In this document: positions 36,356 through 46,019 of the stretch, in pieces
How positions within the stretch are numbered: position 1 is the first letter of the stretch
Layout: each line of letters starts with the position of its first letter
Assembly: GCF_905372745.1 (NCBI RefSeq)
Contig: NZ_CAJPQR010000006.1
Coordinates: 1-64,000 of the forward strand
Length of the DNA: 64,000 bases
Direction: 5' to 3'
Source of the DNA: an uncultured Campylobacter sp.
GTDB taxonomy: Bacteria; Campylobacterota; Campylobacteria; Campylobacterales; Campylobacteraceae
The notes under the pieces: model-generated
The model's database searches: none
Seen by the model: the letters and a program-made list of their open reading frames with translations, nothing else
What the model was told of the DNA's origin: nothing
Position numbers and translations under genes: made by a program

Positions 36356-36922
36356 CTAAAACGCATCGTCGATGGCTTGGCAGATGATATGACCTATCAT
36401 TATGTGTATCTCTTGGATACGCGGCGTGTCGTTTGACGGCACGACCAAATTTAGCTCGCAAAGCTCGTTCATAGCGCCTCCCGTGCGGCCGCTTAACCCG
36501 ATCGTTTTGATACCGATTTTTCGCGCTATCTCGAGCGCTTTTACGACGTTACCGCTGTTTCCGCTAGTAGAGATCGCGATGAGCAGATCGCCCTCGCGGC
36601 CCAGAGCCTCCAGCTGACGCGAGAAAACAAACTCATATCCGTAGTCGTTGCCGATCGCCGTGAGCGCGGAGGTATCGGTCGTTAGCGCGATGCCAGCTAG
36701 CGCGCCGCGCTCTGTTTTATAGCGACCCGTTAGCTCGGCTGCGATATGCTGCGCGTCTGCTGCACTTCCGCCGTTTCCGCAAAGTAAAATTTTACCGCCC
36801 GCCTTTAGCGTCGCTACCGCCGTTTCGCAGGCTTTTTTGATACCCGCTTCCAGCGCAAAGGTCGCCTTTATCGTAGCTAGATGCCCCTCTAGCTCGCTTT
36901 TTATCATCTCAACAGTGTTCAC
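36356..36922 (-). CDS. gmhA: sedoheptulose 7-phosphate isomerase
   Basis: GmhA converts sedoheptulose 7-phosphate to D-glycero-D-manno-heptose 7-phosphate, the first step to LPS heptose. The 188-aa SIS-fold protein has [50 protein letters not shown] and [14 protein letters not shown], which include the active-site His/Glu region. It starts with GTG at 36922 and overlaps hldE by 14 nt. Last gene of the heptose operon. Confidence 0.96.
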   Translation of the reverse strand: MNTVEMIKSELEGHLATIKATFALEAGIKKACETAVATLKAGGKILLCGNGGSAADAQHIAAELTGRYKTERGALAGIALTTDTSALTAIGNDYGYEFVFSRQLEALGREGDLLIAISTSGNSGNVVKALEIARKIGIKTIGLSGRTGGAMNELCELNLVVPSNDTPRIQEIHIMIGHIICQAIDDAF

Positions 36923-38315
36923 TTTTTATCCTTTTTATCGTCGCGCTAGTGCTTTTGCCAGCCACAAACTCCACCAGCCGCACGTCTTTTACGACGCTGC
37001 TTCCCACTACCTCTTTACCTTCATAGTCCGCGCCCTTGACGAGCACGTCGGGGCGTAGTTTTTCGATCAAATTTAGAGGCGTTAGCTCGTCAAATATCGT
37101 CACGTAATCAACCGCCCCAAGCGCCGCCAGCACGGTAGCGCGATCAGCCTGCGCGTTTACGGGGCGAGCATCGCCTTTTAGCGCGCGCACCGAGGCGTCA
37201 GAGTTTAGCCCGACGACTAGTATATCGCCGAATTCCCGCGCCTTAGCCAGATAGCTCACGTGCCCCGTGTGCAGGATATCAAAGCAGCCGTTTGTAAAAA
37301 CGAGCCGTTTTTCGCCGCGGTTTGCCAGCATCGCAGCCAGATCGTCCGCGCTTTTGATTTTCTCCTCAAAGCCTGCCGCGTTTTTACGGCGCACGAGCTC
37401 GTTTATCTCCTCAAAGCTTGCCGCCGCCGAGCCGACCTTAGCCACGACGACTGCGGCGGCTAAATTTGCCGTCTCGATCGCCTTTTTGATACCTTCGCCG
37501 GCGCCCAGCATCACGCCCAGCGTCGCTAGCACCGTATCTCCAGCGCCCGTGACGTCAAAGACCTCTTTTGCCAGAGCAGGAAATTTAACCGCCTGAGCGT
37601 CCTCTAAAAGCGCGATGCCCTCCTCTGAAATCGTGATCAGCGAATGGGTCAAATTTAGCTCGTTTTTTAGCAAATTTAGCGCCGCAAAAAGCTGCTCGTC
37701 GTTTTCTATTTTAAAGCCCACGGCCTCGCCTGCTTCTTTTTTATTTGGCGTTAGTAGCGTGGCACCCTTGTACTTCGAGTAGTCTGTGCCCTTTGGATCG
37801 ATTAGCACGGGCTTGCCCGCATCCGCGCAGGCTTTTATCAGCTTTTGACACAGCGACGGCGTCAGCACGCCCTTGCCGTAGTCAGATAGCAGCGCGACGT
37901 CGTAGCTCTCTAGCGCGCGGGCGAAATTTACCGCCAGCTCGTCCTCGCACGTTACGGCTTCGACGCTTTCTTTGTCGATACGTACGACTTGCTGATGCGT
38001 CGCCATCACGCGGCTTTTTATCGAGCTCGTGCGCCCTTTTTCTCTTTTTATAAACTCAGCCCTAGCGCCCTGCTCCAGCAAGATCCGCTCTATCTCGTCG
38101 CCCGTCTCGTCATCGCCTAGCACGCTCATGACGCCTACTTTTGCGCCTAGCGAGAGCAAATTTAGCACCACGTTGCCGGCTCCGCCTAGGCGTTTGGTTT
38201 CGTTTTTTATCTTTACTACTTGCACGGGAGCTTCGGGCGAGATACGCTCGCAGCTGCCCCAGATGTAGTGATCGAGCATCAGATCGCCAACGACTAAAGC
38301 ACGTACTTCACGCAT
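36909..38315 (-). CDS. hldE: bifunctional heptose 7-phosphate kinase / heptose 1-phosphate adenylyltransferase
   Basis: The 468-aa HldE joins two activities of ADP-heptose synthesis. The N-terminal ribokinase-like kinase has [22 protein letters not shown] and the catalytic [10 protein letters not shown] near residue 255. The C-terminal nucleotidyltransferase starts with [17 protein letters not shown] (the HxGH motif). Both domains look intact, giving conversion of heptose 7-phosphate to ADP-heptose together with GmhB. It overlaps hldD by 8 nt. Confidence 0.96.
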   Translation of the reverse strand: MREVRALVVGDLMLDHYIWGSCERISPEAPVQVVKIKNETKRLGGAGNVVLNLLSLGAKVGVMSVLGDDETGDEIERILLEQGARAEFIKREKGRTSSIKSRVMATHQQVVRIDKESVEAVTCEDELAVNFARALESYDVALLSDYGKGVLTPSLCQKLIKACADAGKPVLIDPKGTDYSKYKGATLLTPNKKEAGEAVGFKIENDEQLFAALNLLKNELNLTHSLITISEEGIALLEDAQAVKFPALAKEVFDVTGAGDTVLATLGVMLGAGEGIKKAIETANLAAAVVVAKVGSAAASFEEINELVRRKNAAGFEEKIKSADDLAAMLANRGEKRLVFTNGCFDILHTGHVSYLAKAREFGDILVVGLNSDASVRALKGDARPVNAQADRATVLAALGAVDYVTIFDELTPLNLIEKLRPDVLVKGADYEGKEVVGSSVVKDVRLVEFVAGKSTSATIKRIKSEHC

Positions 38316-39294
38316 TTATCTCTTCCTCATATATCCTTTTTATCTCGGCTGCGTAGTCTTTTATGCCATCTTCTAAGCTAAATTTAGGCTCGTAGCCCAG
38401 CGCCTTTTTGGTCGGCTCGATGTCTGCTTGCGTATGGAACTGATATGAGCGCGCGTACGGGTTTGGGATGTATTCGCAAGGCAAATTTGACCCCAGCTCG
38501 CGCTGCAAGATATCCACGATCTCTTGAAAGCTTCTTGCCGTGCCGGTAGCCGCGTTATACACGCCGCTAGCAGCGTTTAGAGCGAGCAGGTTTGCCTGCA
38601 CGATGTCTTTTATATAGACGAAGTCGCGTTTGATTTTATCGCTACCCTCAAAGAGGCGCGGATTTTTCCCGCTCAAAATTTGCAGACCAAACTGCAGCAC
38701 CATCGAGGCGGTCTTGTTTTTATAAAACTCCCTCGCGCCGTAAACGTTAAAGTACCTTAGACCCACGACCGCTACGCCTCTTTTAGCATATTTTCGTCCT
38801 AGATCGTCCATTTTTAGTTTTGAAAAGCCGTAGACGTTATTTGGCGCTTCGCATTCGCCGACTCTTTGCGGGCTTTTTGCGTTGCCGTACGTGGCGCCCG
38901 AGCTAGCGTATATCATCCTAGCGCCCGTTTTTTCGCAAATATCTAGCAGGTCTTTAAAGCTATTTAGATTAGTCCTCATTAGCTCGCCTTGCTCGGTTAC
39001 CGTGGTATCCGAGATCGCCGCCTCGTGAAATATCGCATCCGGAGCGAATTTCTCGATCATGGCTAGCGTTTTAGCGCAGTTTATGTCGCCCTCGTAAATT
39101 TCGCCTGAAAAGCCGAGCAAATTTTTAAAATGCCCGAAGCTTTTGAGATTGCCGTTGCTAAATTTCTCGTCGCTTCTAAATTTATCCACGGCGAGCACTT
39201 CTACGTCTTTTAAATTTTCGTCAAAATAGTGCGCCAAATTTGAGCCGATAAAGCCCGCCGCGCCCGTGATTACGACCTTTTTTATATCTTTCAT
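38308..39294 (-). CDS. hldD: ADP-glyceromanno-heptose 6-epimerase
   Basis: HldD flips the C6 stereocentre of ADP-D,D-heptose to the L,D form used in the LPS/LOS core. The 328-aa short-chain dehydrogenase-type protein has the NAD(P)-binding [11 protein letters not shown], the YGFSKLKMD site with catalytic Tyr/Lys, and RYFNVYG. The ATG overlaps the gmhB stop as ATGA. Second gene of the operon. Confidence 0.96.
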   Translation of the reverse strand: MKDIKKVVITGAAGFIGSNLAHYFDENLKDVEVLAVDKFRSDEKFSNGNLKSFGHFKNLLGFSGEIYEGDINCAKTLAMIEKFAPDAIFHEAAISDTTVTEQGELMRTNLNSFKDLLDICEKTGARMIYASSGATYGNAKSPQRVGECEAPNNVYGFSKLKMDDLGRKYAKRGVAVVGLRYFNVYGAREFYKNKTASMVLQFGLQILSGKNPRLFEGSDKIKRDFVYIKDIVQANLLALNAASGVYNAATGTARSFQEIVDILQRELGSNLPCEYIPNPYARSYQFHTQADIEPTKKALGYEPKFSLEDGIKDYAAEIKRIYEEEINA

Positions 39295-39815
39295 ATTTTT
39301 CCTTCTTTTTTTAAAAACTCTAGCGCCTCAGCCACGCTTTTTAGCCGGTCGTCCAGCTTTAAATTTACCCCGACGCCAGCACTCTGTCCCGCCTGCACGT
39401 CGCTATCCTTATCGCCTATCATTATTGAGCGCGCAAGGTCGATGTTTAGCTCGCTTGCGGCCTTTAGCAGCATGCCTGGCTCTGGTTTGCGGCAAAGGCA
39501 ATCAGCTTCCGGCGCGTGCGGGCAAAAGTAAATTTTCTCTATCTTTACGCCCTCTTTTTCAAACTCGCCCAGCATAAATTTGCAAAGCTCATCAAACTGC
39601 CCCAGCGTGTAGTAGCCTCGCCCGATGCCTGATTGATTCGTCACTACGACTAGAGCGTAGCCAGCCCTGGCAAACTCCCTCAAAGCAGCAAAAATGCCCT
39701 CTTTAAAAACGAAATCCTCGCGTCTATAAACATAGCCCGCATCCTCGTTTATCACGCCGTCGCGATCAAGAAATAGCGCCTTTTGCGGCTGCGTTTTAAG
39801 CTTTGTTTTATCCAT
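39291..39815 (-). CDS. gmhB: heptose 1,7-bisphosphate phosphatase
   Basis: GmhB removes the C7 phosphate from heptose bisphosphate. The 174-aa HAD-superfamily protein has DRDGVINED (17-25), [11 protein letters not shown], the zinc-binding [14 protein letters not shown] and [11 protein letters not shown]. It is the first gene of gmhB-hldD-hldE-gmhA, a full set for ADP-L-glycero-D-manno-heptose from sedoheptulose 7-phosphate. A TATAAT lies seven bases before its ATG, so the operon mRNA may be leaderless. Confidence 0.95.
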   Translation of the reverse strand: MDKTKLKTQPQKALFLDRDGVINEDAGYVYRREDFVFKEGIFAALREFARAGYALVVVTNQSGIGRGYYTLGQFDELCKFMLGEFEKEGVKIEKIYFCPHAPEADCLCRKPEPGMLLKAASELNIDLARSIMIGDKDSDVQAGQSAGVGVNLKLDDRLKSVAEALEFLKKEGKI

Positions 39816-39822
39816 AGCGAAA

Positions 39823-39828
39823 ATTATA
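39823..39828 (-). promoter_or_regulatory. extended -10 box of the heptose operon (leaderless candidate)
   Basis: On the minus strand TGTATAAT is followed by TTTCGCT and then the gmhB ATG. The geometry equals that of dnaG (TGTATAAT, CTCGCTT, ATG), which would start transcription at or beside the start codon. No ribosome site is present. Confidence 0.6.
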
Positions 39829-39918
39829 CAAAAAAAATCTAAATTTAACCGAAAATCGCCGCCCGCGCCGCGATAGAAACTAATGTAAAAAAATAATGTA
39901 AAATTTAGCTTTTAAGAC

Positions 39919-39924
39919 TATAAT
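39919..39924 (+). promoter_or_regulatory. -10 promoter of cytochrome c gene 1
   Basis: TTTAAGACTATAAT contains TATAAT at 39919-39924. The same string precedes the second cytochrome gene, and both are followed by ATCAAAAAGGA, the ribosome-site region, so the promoter was duplicated with the gene. Confidence 0.7.
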
Positions 39925-39955
39925 ACGCCTACAATTTTATCAAAAAGGATTGAAA

Positions 39956-40261
39956 ATGAAAAAGCTTATCATTGTTTCAGGAGCTGCCGCATTGCTAGCG
40001 GGTAGCCTATTTGCCGCTGACGGCGCGACCCTTTACAACAAATGCAAAGCCTGTCACGGAGCCAAAGCCGAAAAAATGTATCTAAACAAAGTTCCTGCGC
40101 TTTCGTCTCTTTCTAAAGAAGAGATCGCTGAGGCTTTAAAAGGTTACAAAGAGGGCAGCCTAGATAAATTTAAGTCTTCTGCGATGATGAAACCTCTAGC
40201 AAAAGGTCTTAACGACGAGGATATTGCCGCTCTTTCAGAGTACATCCCTACTCTAAAATAA
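39956..40261 (+). CDS. periplasmic c-type cytochrome (c553-like), copy 1
   Basis: A 101-aa class I cytochrome c precursor: a signal peptide (residues 1-20, ending SLFA), the haem motif CKACH at 30-34, and a Met-containing loop (FKSSAMMKPLAKGL) for the sixth ligand. The mature protein of about 80 residues fits the small cytochrome c553 that carries electrons from the bc1 complex to cbb3 oxidase in campylobacters. AAAGGATTGAAA precedes the ATG. A very good terminator separates it from copy 2, so the two genes are transcribed independently. Confidence 0.93.
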   Translation: MKKLIIVSGAAALLAGSLFAADGATLYNKCKACHGAKAEKMYLNKVPALSSLSKEEIAEALKGYKEGSLDKFKSSAMMKPLAKGLNDEDIAALSEYIPTLK

Positions 40262-40266
40262 CCTCT

Positions 40267-40291
40267 TCGGCGGAGTTTTCCGCCGATTTTT
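40267..40291 (+). terminator. intrinsic terminator after cytochrome c copy 1
   Basis: TCGGCGGA (40267-40274), loop GTTT, TCCGCCGA (40279-40286), then TTTTTCTCTCTTT. Perfect 8-bp GC-rich stem with a U-tract: the clearest rho-independent terminator in the window. Confidence 0.9.
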
Positions 40292-40351
40292 CTCTCTTTG
40301 ACGCTTCATTTTTGCAACTTTTTTATAATTTTTCTTTTAACTTTTTAAGAC

Positions 40352-40357
40352 TATAAT
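40352..40357 (+). promoter_or_regulatory. -10 promoter of cytochrome c gene 2
   Basis: TTTTTAAGACTATAATCTCG contains TATAAT at 40352-40357 and repeats the copy 1 promoter, 33 nt before the ATG. Confidence 0.7.
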
Positions 40358-40389
40358 CTCGTCTAAATTTCTATCAAAAAGGACGAAAA

Positions 40390-40692
40390 ATGAAAATATA
40401 TTGCATCGCTACCGCCGTTTTGGCGCTAAATTTATCTCTATTTGCGACTAGCGGCGAAGCCATTTACAAAAAATGCTCGGCCTGTCACGGCGAAAAAGCG
40501 GAGGTAAAATACGCAAACAAAGTGCCTGCGCTAACTAGCATCAGCAAAGAAGATCGCATAAAAGCGCTACAAGGCTACAAAGACGGCTCAAACAACGCCT
40601 TTGGCATGGGTAAGGTTATGCAACTGCACGCCAAAAACCTAAGCGACGAGGATATGGCGGCTGTTAGCGAGTATATAGAGGGCCTAAAATAA
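40390..40692 (+). CDS. periplasmic c-type cytochrome (c553-like), copy 2
   Basis: A 100-aa paralogue of the gene before it: signal peptide, CSACH at 29-33, and the same downstream plan (NKVPALTSISKEDRIKALQG), with a shifted Met region (AFGMGKVMQLHAKNL). Identity is moderate, so the duplication is not recent. AAAGGACG precedes the ATG. A 6-bp hairpin (TTTGCG 40694-40699, CGCAAA 40709-40714) follows the stop. Which of the two serves cbb3 oxidase or a peroxidase is unknown. Confidence 0.92.
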   Translation: MKIYCIATAVLALNLSLFATSGEAIYKKCSACHGEKAEVKYANKVPALTSISKEDRIKALQGYKDGSNNAFGMGKVMQLHAKNLSDEDMAAVSEYIEGLK

Positions 40693-41099
40693 GTTTGCGG
40701 TTTAAGCTCGCAAATTTACCGCAAGCAGACAAAACAAGTAGCGGCAAGCATTTGCGATAATCGCGAGAGATTGTTTTGGCGCAGGTTTTATTTACTCTCT
40801 TAAATCAGGCTTTAAATTTGATTTTATACTTGCATCGAGGCGCGAAAATCGACGGATAAATTTAATACCACAATTTCGGGCTTAAGGTTAAATTTAGGGC
40901 GCGCCTTTAAAGAAATTTAAGATACACGCCGTAGCGCTGGTTTACAAAATCGCACGCCCGTAAGCGGCGGCATAAAAACGCCCGTATTAATGCAAAACCG
41001 AGCTAAATTCGAGCTTTTTAGCGGTCGGCTCGGCAAAAGCGGATTTCGCAGCCAAATTCTCCGTCGCGAAATTTTAACTCGCGGTCGCAAAAGACGAGG
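40693..41099. other. non-coding gap after cytochrome copy 2
   Basis: About 400 nt, opening with the weak hairpin mentioned for copy 2. No gene is supported; stops are frequent in all frames and AAATTT words recur. Confidence 0.4.
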
Positions 41100-41648
41100 C
41101 TAAATTTGATATTCGCCCGGGCTTAGCTCTCCTCGTAAAAGCTTGCCAAAGCGCGCAGCTGCGGCATCTACGGCATCGTCGCCAAACTCGCCGGGCTCAA
41201 ATCCGCTGCTGATAAACGGCACGGCAAAGTCCATCCCGCAGTAGTTTGCCGCGATCTTAAGCGGCGTTAAAATTTCATCCAAGCTAAAGCCGATCGCGCC
41301 CTGTTTAGAGTATTCGCTAAGCGGGGTACTGACGCTTAGCGCAAGCTGCAAGACCTTGCCTTTAAGCGCGCCGGAACCCACCAGCTCGTGCGAAAAGACG
41401 ATATCGATATAGGCTTTTAGCATAGGCGGCACGTTTAGCCAGTGCATCGGGTACAAAAATACGATTCGCTCGGCAGCCGCTAGCGCGTCTTGCTCTGCGC
41501 GGGCGTCTATGCGCGCGATATCTAAGCCGTAAAGCCCCTCCAAATGGCGCACCTTGGCGTCTGCAGCAGCCTTTGCTACCTGCGACAAGGCTTTGTTTAC
41601 GCGCGATGCGGCGAGATTTGGGTGCGATAAGATAACTAGCGTTTTCAT
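41100..41648 (-). CDS. NAD(P)H-dependent flavin oxidoreductase (KefF/MdaB-like)
   Basis: A 182-aa flavodoxin-fold protein: LVILSHPNLAASRVNKAL at the start (FMN phosphate loop), DALAAAERIVFLYPMHWLNVPPMLKAYID (the family's W.vP..LK.wiD pattern) and GKVLQLALSVSTPL. Such enzymes reduce quinones or act with Kef potassium channels. No kef gene adjoins. AAAGGAAACAAC precedes the ATG. The exact substrate cannot be told. Confidence 0.87.
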   Translation of the reverse strand: MKTLVILSHPNLAASRVNKALSQVAKAAADAKVRHLEGLYGLDIARIDARAEQDALAAAERIVFLYPMHWLNVPPMLKAYIDIVFSHELVGSGALKGKVLQLALSVSTPLSEYSKQGAIGFSLDEILTPLKIAANYCGMDFAVPFISSGFEPGEFGDDAVDAAAARFGKLLRGELSPGEYQI

Positions 41649-42527
41649 GTTGTTTCCTTTGTTAAAATTTGCGGAATCATATCGTTAAAAAGCTAAAAGT
41701 GGATTAAAAGGGCTTGTGAGAGCGAACTTTTGCAAGCAAGAAAGCAAAAAATTATTAGGACTAAGCCACGCCCGCTAGGTGATTACAGCGATTAAATTTA
41801 AACGGCTCCAAGCCGCCTAAACTCCAAGCAGGCGGCATACCCGGCTGGTGCGTCAAGCGGCCGCAAAAATATCGTTAGAGCGAGTAAATTTACGAAGGGA
41901 TTTTTACAAAAGGATAAAATTTTCGCCGCCCCGCTCATTTGCGGGCAAAGGCTTTAGGCGCGAATTCGCCCCGTCCGCGCACTAGCCGTCGATAATCGCA
42001 AGTACGAATAAGAGCGCATCGTAGGCAATACCTCAAAATATATACGGCGAACTTTCGCTAAAAAGCATATTAAAATCAAAAGTCCGCCGAAGCGACCCGA
42101 AAAAAAGTTGGTGGCGCCGAGGTTTACGGCATTACGACTATATCTAAAACCGATACGTAAAGCCGCATCGACTTAAATTTAACGACCGCTGCGTAAAATC
42201 CGAAATTTTAAGCGCGACGGGAAATTTAACCCGCCGCCTACGAATTTTAATAACCGCGGCGGATGCAAAAACGCCCGATTTTGCCCGAATTTACCCGCGC
42301 TACGCAGCGACGTGCCCGCGTAGCTCGTCAAATTTCACGCCGAGTCTTACCTAGGATTGAAAATTACCGCTTAAATTTGCCGTAAAAATACGCTCCGTAA
42401 AATTTAAAAACGCAAATTTACCCCAAATCTCGCCCACGCTCAAAATCAAATTTCGCGGCAAATTTTACGACCCAAAATAACCAAATTTTAGCGGCAAAGA
42501 CGAACCGAACACAGGCGTAAATTCGCC
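41649..42527. other. 880-nt gene-poor stretch
   Basis: No intact gene. Short coherent plus-strand stretches appear between 42000 and 42350 (for example GGAEVYGITTISKTDT, ending in a stop), each broken within 20-50 codons. They may be remains of a decayed gene or chance. A 5-bp inverted repeat at 42513-42528 overlaps the ccoS stop codon. Confidence 0.35.
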
Positions 42528-42740
42528 TCACTCAGGCGGCTTATAGCCCTTTTCTTTACGACGCAGCTCCAGCTCGTAGGCATCATTTAGCGCATCTTCG
42601 TCGTCAAATTTCGTCCCGTCCAAAAACTTACGCTCGTCGTCAAACTGCCTGGTTTTAAGCCCCCACAGCAGTGCCGCCAGCCCGCACGCGCCAAGCAGCG
42701 TCGAGACGCCGATCATCATCGCCACGACCGCCCCGCTCAT
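42528..42740 (-). CDS. ccoS: cbb3-type cytochrome oxidase maturation protein CcoS
   Basis: A 70-aa protein with one N-terminal membrane segment (VAMMIGVSTLLGACGLAALLWGL) followed by KTRQFDDERKFLDGTKFDDEDALNDA, the CcoS signature. It is needed for cofactor insertion into cbb3 oxidase. Its start overlaps the ccoI stop by four bases, forming a ccoI-ccoS operon. The structural ccoNOQP genes are not in this window. Confidence 0.93.
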   Translation of the reverse strand: MSGAVVAMMIGVSTLLGACGLAALLWGLKTRQFDDERKFLDGTKFDDEDALNDAYELELRRKEKGYKPPE

Positions 42741-45139
42741 CGCTCGCTCCTAGCCCGCATCGCGTTTAGCACGACCGCGACCGAGCTTAGCGACATCGAT
42801 AGCGCAGCCACTGCAGGCGCTACGTAGCCGGCCATAGCTAACGGTATCGTCACGGCGTTATAAACGAGCGAAAAGGCCAAATTTTGCCGCACGATGCGGT
42901 AGGTTTTACGCGCGAGCGCTACCGCAGCCGCGAGCGAGGCGGGGTCATCTCTCATCAGCACGACGTCGCTTTTTGCGATACTCACGGCCGCTCCGCTACC
43001 CATGCACACGGCCACGCTTGAGAGCGCGAGCGCGGCGGCGTCGTTGATCCCGTCGCCTACCATCAGCACGTTTCGCCCCTGCTGCGCCAGTCTCTCTACG
43101 TAGGCGGCCTTGTCCGTGGGCAGAGCGCTTGCGACCGTTTCGCCCACGCCTAGCTCCTTTGCCACGCGCTTTGCGGCGTATTCGTTATCGCCCGTTAGCA
43201 TCGCCACGCGCATGTCAGCATTTTTTAGCGCGGCTACGCACTCTTTGGCGCCTTCTTTTAGGCTCTCTTCTAGTTCAAATACCGCCGCGATCTCCCCGTC
43301 TGCGGCAAAAAAATAGCTAGTGCCGCGCACCGCTTCGCCGTTATAAAGCCCAAGCTCTCGCATAAATTTTTCGCTACCGCCGGCTAGATTTATGCCGTCA
43401 AATTTAGCCCTTACTCCGCGCGCCGCGATGTTTTCAAAGCCGCTTAGCTCTAAAAGTTTTAAATCTCTAAAATTTGCGCGCAGGTACTCGCTAACGGCGC
43501 GGCTAACTGGGTGAGTAGAGCCGCTAACAAGCGAAAAAAGCGCGCTTGCATCAAATTTGTCCGCGTGCGTAAATTTGCTCACGCTAAGCCGCCCCGATGT
43601 GAGCGTGCCGGTCTTGTCAAACACGGCCGTATCGCACCTGGCTAGACTTTCGATGATGCGCGCCTCTTTAAAAAGTATCCCGCGTCTAAAGCCCGCTCCA
43701 AGCGCAACGAGCGTGCTAACCGGCGTAGCAAGCCCCAGCGCGCAGGGGCACGAGATCACTACGACCGATATCGCGACGATGAGCGCGGCGGAGAGCTCGC
43801 CAGTGCGCCAGAACCAAAAAGCAAACGTCGCTAGAGCTAGAGCCGTGATAGCAGCCGAAAACCTCGCTGCGATAGCGTCTGCGAGCGCCTGAATACGCGG
43901 CTTTTTGGCTGCGGCGGTTTCTAGCAGATTTATGATACGCGCTAGCACCGACTCGCTAAAGACGGTGCCGACCTCATAAACCAGCGTGCCGTCTATGCAA
44001 ACCGAGCCGCTTTTTATCTCGTTTTCGCCCTCTTTCGCGCTCAGATACGCAGGTGCGCTCTCGCCGTTAAGGCTAGAGAGATCAAAGCTCGCCGCGCCGC
44101 TCATGACGATGCCGTCTAGCAGCACGCGCTCGCCCGCTCTCACGATCACGAGCTCGCCCGCTCGCACCTCCTGCGCGCTTTTTAGGGTTATTTCGTCGCC
44201 GTTTTTGACACTAACGGAGTTTAAATTTAACGAGTTTAGATTATCAAGCGTGTCGGCGGCCTTTTTCTTGCTCAAGATTTCCAGATACTTGCCGATAAAT
44301 ACGAAAGTGATTATCATCGCAACCGAGTCGAAATACACCTCGCCGCGCCTAGAAAACATGGCGTATATCGAGAAAATATAAGCCGAGAGCGTGCCCGTTA
44401 AGATGAGGCTATCCATGTTTTGCGTTTTGTTTTTTAGTGCGCTCCAAGCGCCCCTAAAAAACCCGCTTCCCGTGTAAAAAAGCACCGGCGTAGCGAGGAT
44501 AAATTCGGCAAAATTTATGATAGAGCGCACGTCGGCGCGCATGCCCGTGAAGTAGCCGCCGTACTGCGCGACGGCCAGCCACATGATGTTCATCGTGCAA
44601 AATATCCCGACAAGCAGCCTCGCGTAAAACTCTCGCCTCTGCCCCGAAAGTCTTTGCTCCTGAGCCTGTGCGTCGTATGGGTAGGGCTCGTAGCCGATAG
44701 AGCGGATGAGAGCGAAAATTTGGGCCAAATTTACCTCGTTTTCGTCCCAGACGATGAGGGCTTTGTTATTAACCGAGTTTATATTTACCTCTAAAATTCC
44801 CTTCTGCGCAAATAAAACCTTCTCGTTTAGCCAGACGCAAGCCGAGCAGTGGATGCCCTCGATGATGAGCGAGATTTTGTTAAATCCGTTCTCGTTTTTG
44901 ACGTAGTTTTGATAAATAGCCGCGAGGTCTTCTTGCGACTTTTGCGCCGTATTTTTCGCGCCGCGGGCAGAATTTAGCGTAGTTTTACCGAGTCTTTCGT
45001 AAAACTCATTAAGCCCGCTTGCGTTAAGTATCTCGTAAACTCCCGCGCACCCCTCGCAGCAAAACAGCTCCCCGCCGCGCTCTATCAGCGCCTCGCGCTC
45101 AAATTCGCCCCTGCAATGCGCGCACTTAAATTTGTCCAT
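42737..45139 (-). CDS. ccoI: copper-transporting P-type ATPase CcoI (FixI)
   Basis: An 800-aa P1B-type ATPase that supplies copper to cbb3 oxidase. It has an N-terminal metal region with CAHC and CEGC, a heavy-metal-associated domain with GIHCSACVWL (near 100), eight membrane segments, the transmembrane CPC (VISCPCALGLATPV), the phosphorylation site DKTGTLT, the SGSTHPVS HP-type motif and the hinge GDGINDAAAL. The double-cysteine N-terminus and the adjacent ccoS separate it from CopA-type exporters. Confidence 0.95.
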   Translation of the reverse strand: MDKFKCAHCRGEFEREALIERGGELFCCEGCAGVYEILNASGLNEFYERLGKTTLNSARGAKNTAQKSQEDLAAIYQNYVKNENGFNKISLIIEGIHCSACVWLNEKVLFAQKGILEVNINSVNNKALIVWDENEVNLAQIFALIRSIGYEPYPYDAQAQEQRLSGQRREFYARLLVGIFCTMNIMWLAVAQYGGYFTGMRADVRSIINFAEFILATPVLFYTGSGFFRGAWSALKNKTQNMDSLILTGTLSAYIFSIYAMFSRRGEVYFDSVAMIITFVFIGKYLEILSKKKAADTLDNLNSLNLNSVSVKNGDEITLKSAQEVRAGELVIVRAGERVLLDGIVMSGAASFDLSSLNGESAPAYLSAKEGENEIKSGSVCIDGTLVYEVGTVFSESVLARIINLLETAAAKKPRIQALADAIAARFSAAITALALATFAFWFWRTGELSAALIVAISVVVISCPCALGLATPVSTLVALGAGFRRGILFKEARIIESLARCDTAVFDKTGTLTSGRLSVSKFTHADKFDASALFSLVSGSTHPVSRAVSEYLRANFRDLKLLELSGFENIAARGVRAKFDGINLAGGSEKFMRELGLYNGEAVRGTSYFFAADGEIAAVFELEESLKEGAKECVAALKNADMRVAMLTGDNEYAAKRVAKELGVGETVASALPTDKAAYVERLAQQGRNVLMVGDGINDAAALALSSVAVCMGSGAAVSIAKSDVVLMRDDPASLAAAVALARKTYRIVRQNLAFSLVYNAVTIPLAMAGYVAPAVAALSMSLSSVAVVLNAMRARSER

Positions 45140-45466
45140 CGGTTACTTTTTTCTTTCGTTTTAAGATTTTAGATTATACGTAAAATTTCTAAAGCCTCGC
45201 TTGATTTTGCAAGCTTTGGCGCGGATTTCGCTTGCGTCCGAATTTGACGGCAAATTTGAAAGATTTTGCTCACGTCAAAATACCTCCGTAAATTTGACCG
45301 AATTTGGCAGAACCCGCACCTTGAAAACGCCGGCAAACTTACGAGAGAGTTTTTAATGCTCATAAATTTTGGCCTCGAATTTTACAAAGAATTTTTACCC
45401 ATAACCGCTCTTTGGAAACTTGCAGTAATATAAATGGCATCTTGAGCGCTAAATTTACTACTTTTG
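45140..45466. other. non-coding gap upstream of ccoI
   Basis: About 330 nt with no credible gene. It contains the minus-strand ccoI -10 box next to the start and otherwise shows stops in all frames. Confidence 0.4.
45173..45178 (-). promoter_or_regulatory. -10 promoter of ccoI-ccoS
   Basis: Minus-strand ACGTATAATCT carries TATAAT at 45178-45173, about 34 nt before the ccoI ATG. Confidence 0.55.
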
Positions 45467-45910
45467 CTATCTTTTTAGCAAGCGAGCTATTATGATTATA
45501 AAAAGTATTTGGGCTAAAAATATGCTAACCCCTTGAGCAATAACAAAATCTCCCCGCTGAGCCCCGACCGCAAACGGGAGTATCGAACCAAAAATAAGCG
45601 CTAAAATAATCGTAGCAGCGGCAGGCAAAAACAGATCTACGAAAAATTTTGCCATTTCATCAAAACAACCTAGCCGTTTATGAAGCACCGCGCACACGCC
45701 ACTAAAAAATATCCAAAAACCAACCAAATAAGCGATATTTAACTGAAGCCAATCAAGCGGATCGCCCAAATCGCCTAGAGGATCGGCATCTCCTGCCGGA
45801 TTATACTCTGTAAAAAGCACAAGCTCTACCGCGCTAGTCGTAAGCCCGTAGATACTCATAAAGCAAAAACTCATTGAAAATGCACAAGTCAAAATTTTTA
45901 AAAATGCCAT
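45467..45910 (-). CDS. hypothetical integral membrane protein
   Basis: A 147-aa protein with about four membrane segments (FLKILTCAFSMSFCFMSIY, LNIAYLVGFWIFFSGVCAVL, LFLPAAATIILALIFGSILP, VSIFLAQILFIIIIARLL) and an acidic loop (PAGDADPLGDLGDPLDW). I do not recognise the family. It appears monocistronic with its own extended -10 promoter upstream. Confidence 0.65.
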   Translation of the reverse strand: MAFLKILTCAFSMSFCFMSIYGLTTSAVELVLFTEYNPAGDADPLGDLGDPLDWLQLNIAYLVGFWIFFSGVCAVLHKRLGCFDEMAKFFVDLFLPAAATIILALIFGSILPFAVGAQRGDFVIAQGVSIFLAQILFIIIIARLLKR

Positions 45911-45969
45911 TTTTTCTCACGATTAGATTAAAATTTTTACGCTCTAGTTTTATATTTTTAAGCTGCACG

Positions 45970-45975
45970 ATTATA
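45970..45975 (-). promoter_or_regulatory. extended -10 promoter of the 45467 gene
   Basis: Minus-strand TGCTATAAT, with TATAAT at 45975-45970, lies 60 nt before the ATG at 45910 and just after the end of the cation-efflux gene. Confidence 0.6.
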
Positions 45976-46019
45976 GCACATTAAAACGTCCTAGGCGCTA
46001 CCGATTTGTCCCTCAACCC

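Noticed and set aside
40267..40692. Cytochrome pair as one operon
   Set aside because: A strong intrinsic terminator and a separate promoter lie between the two genes.
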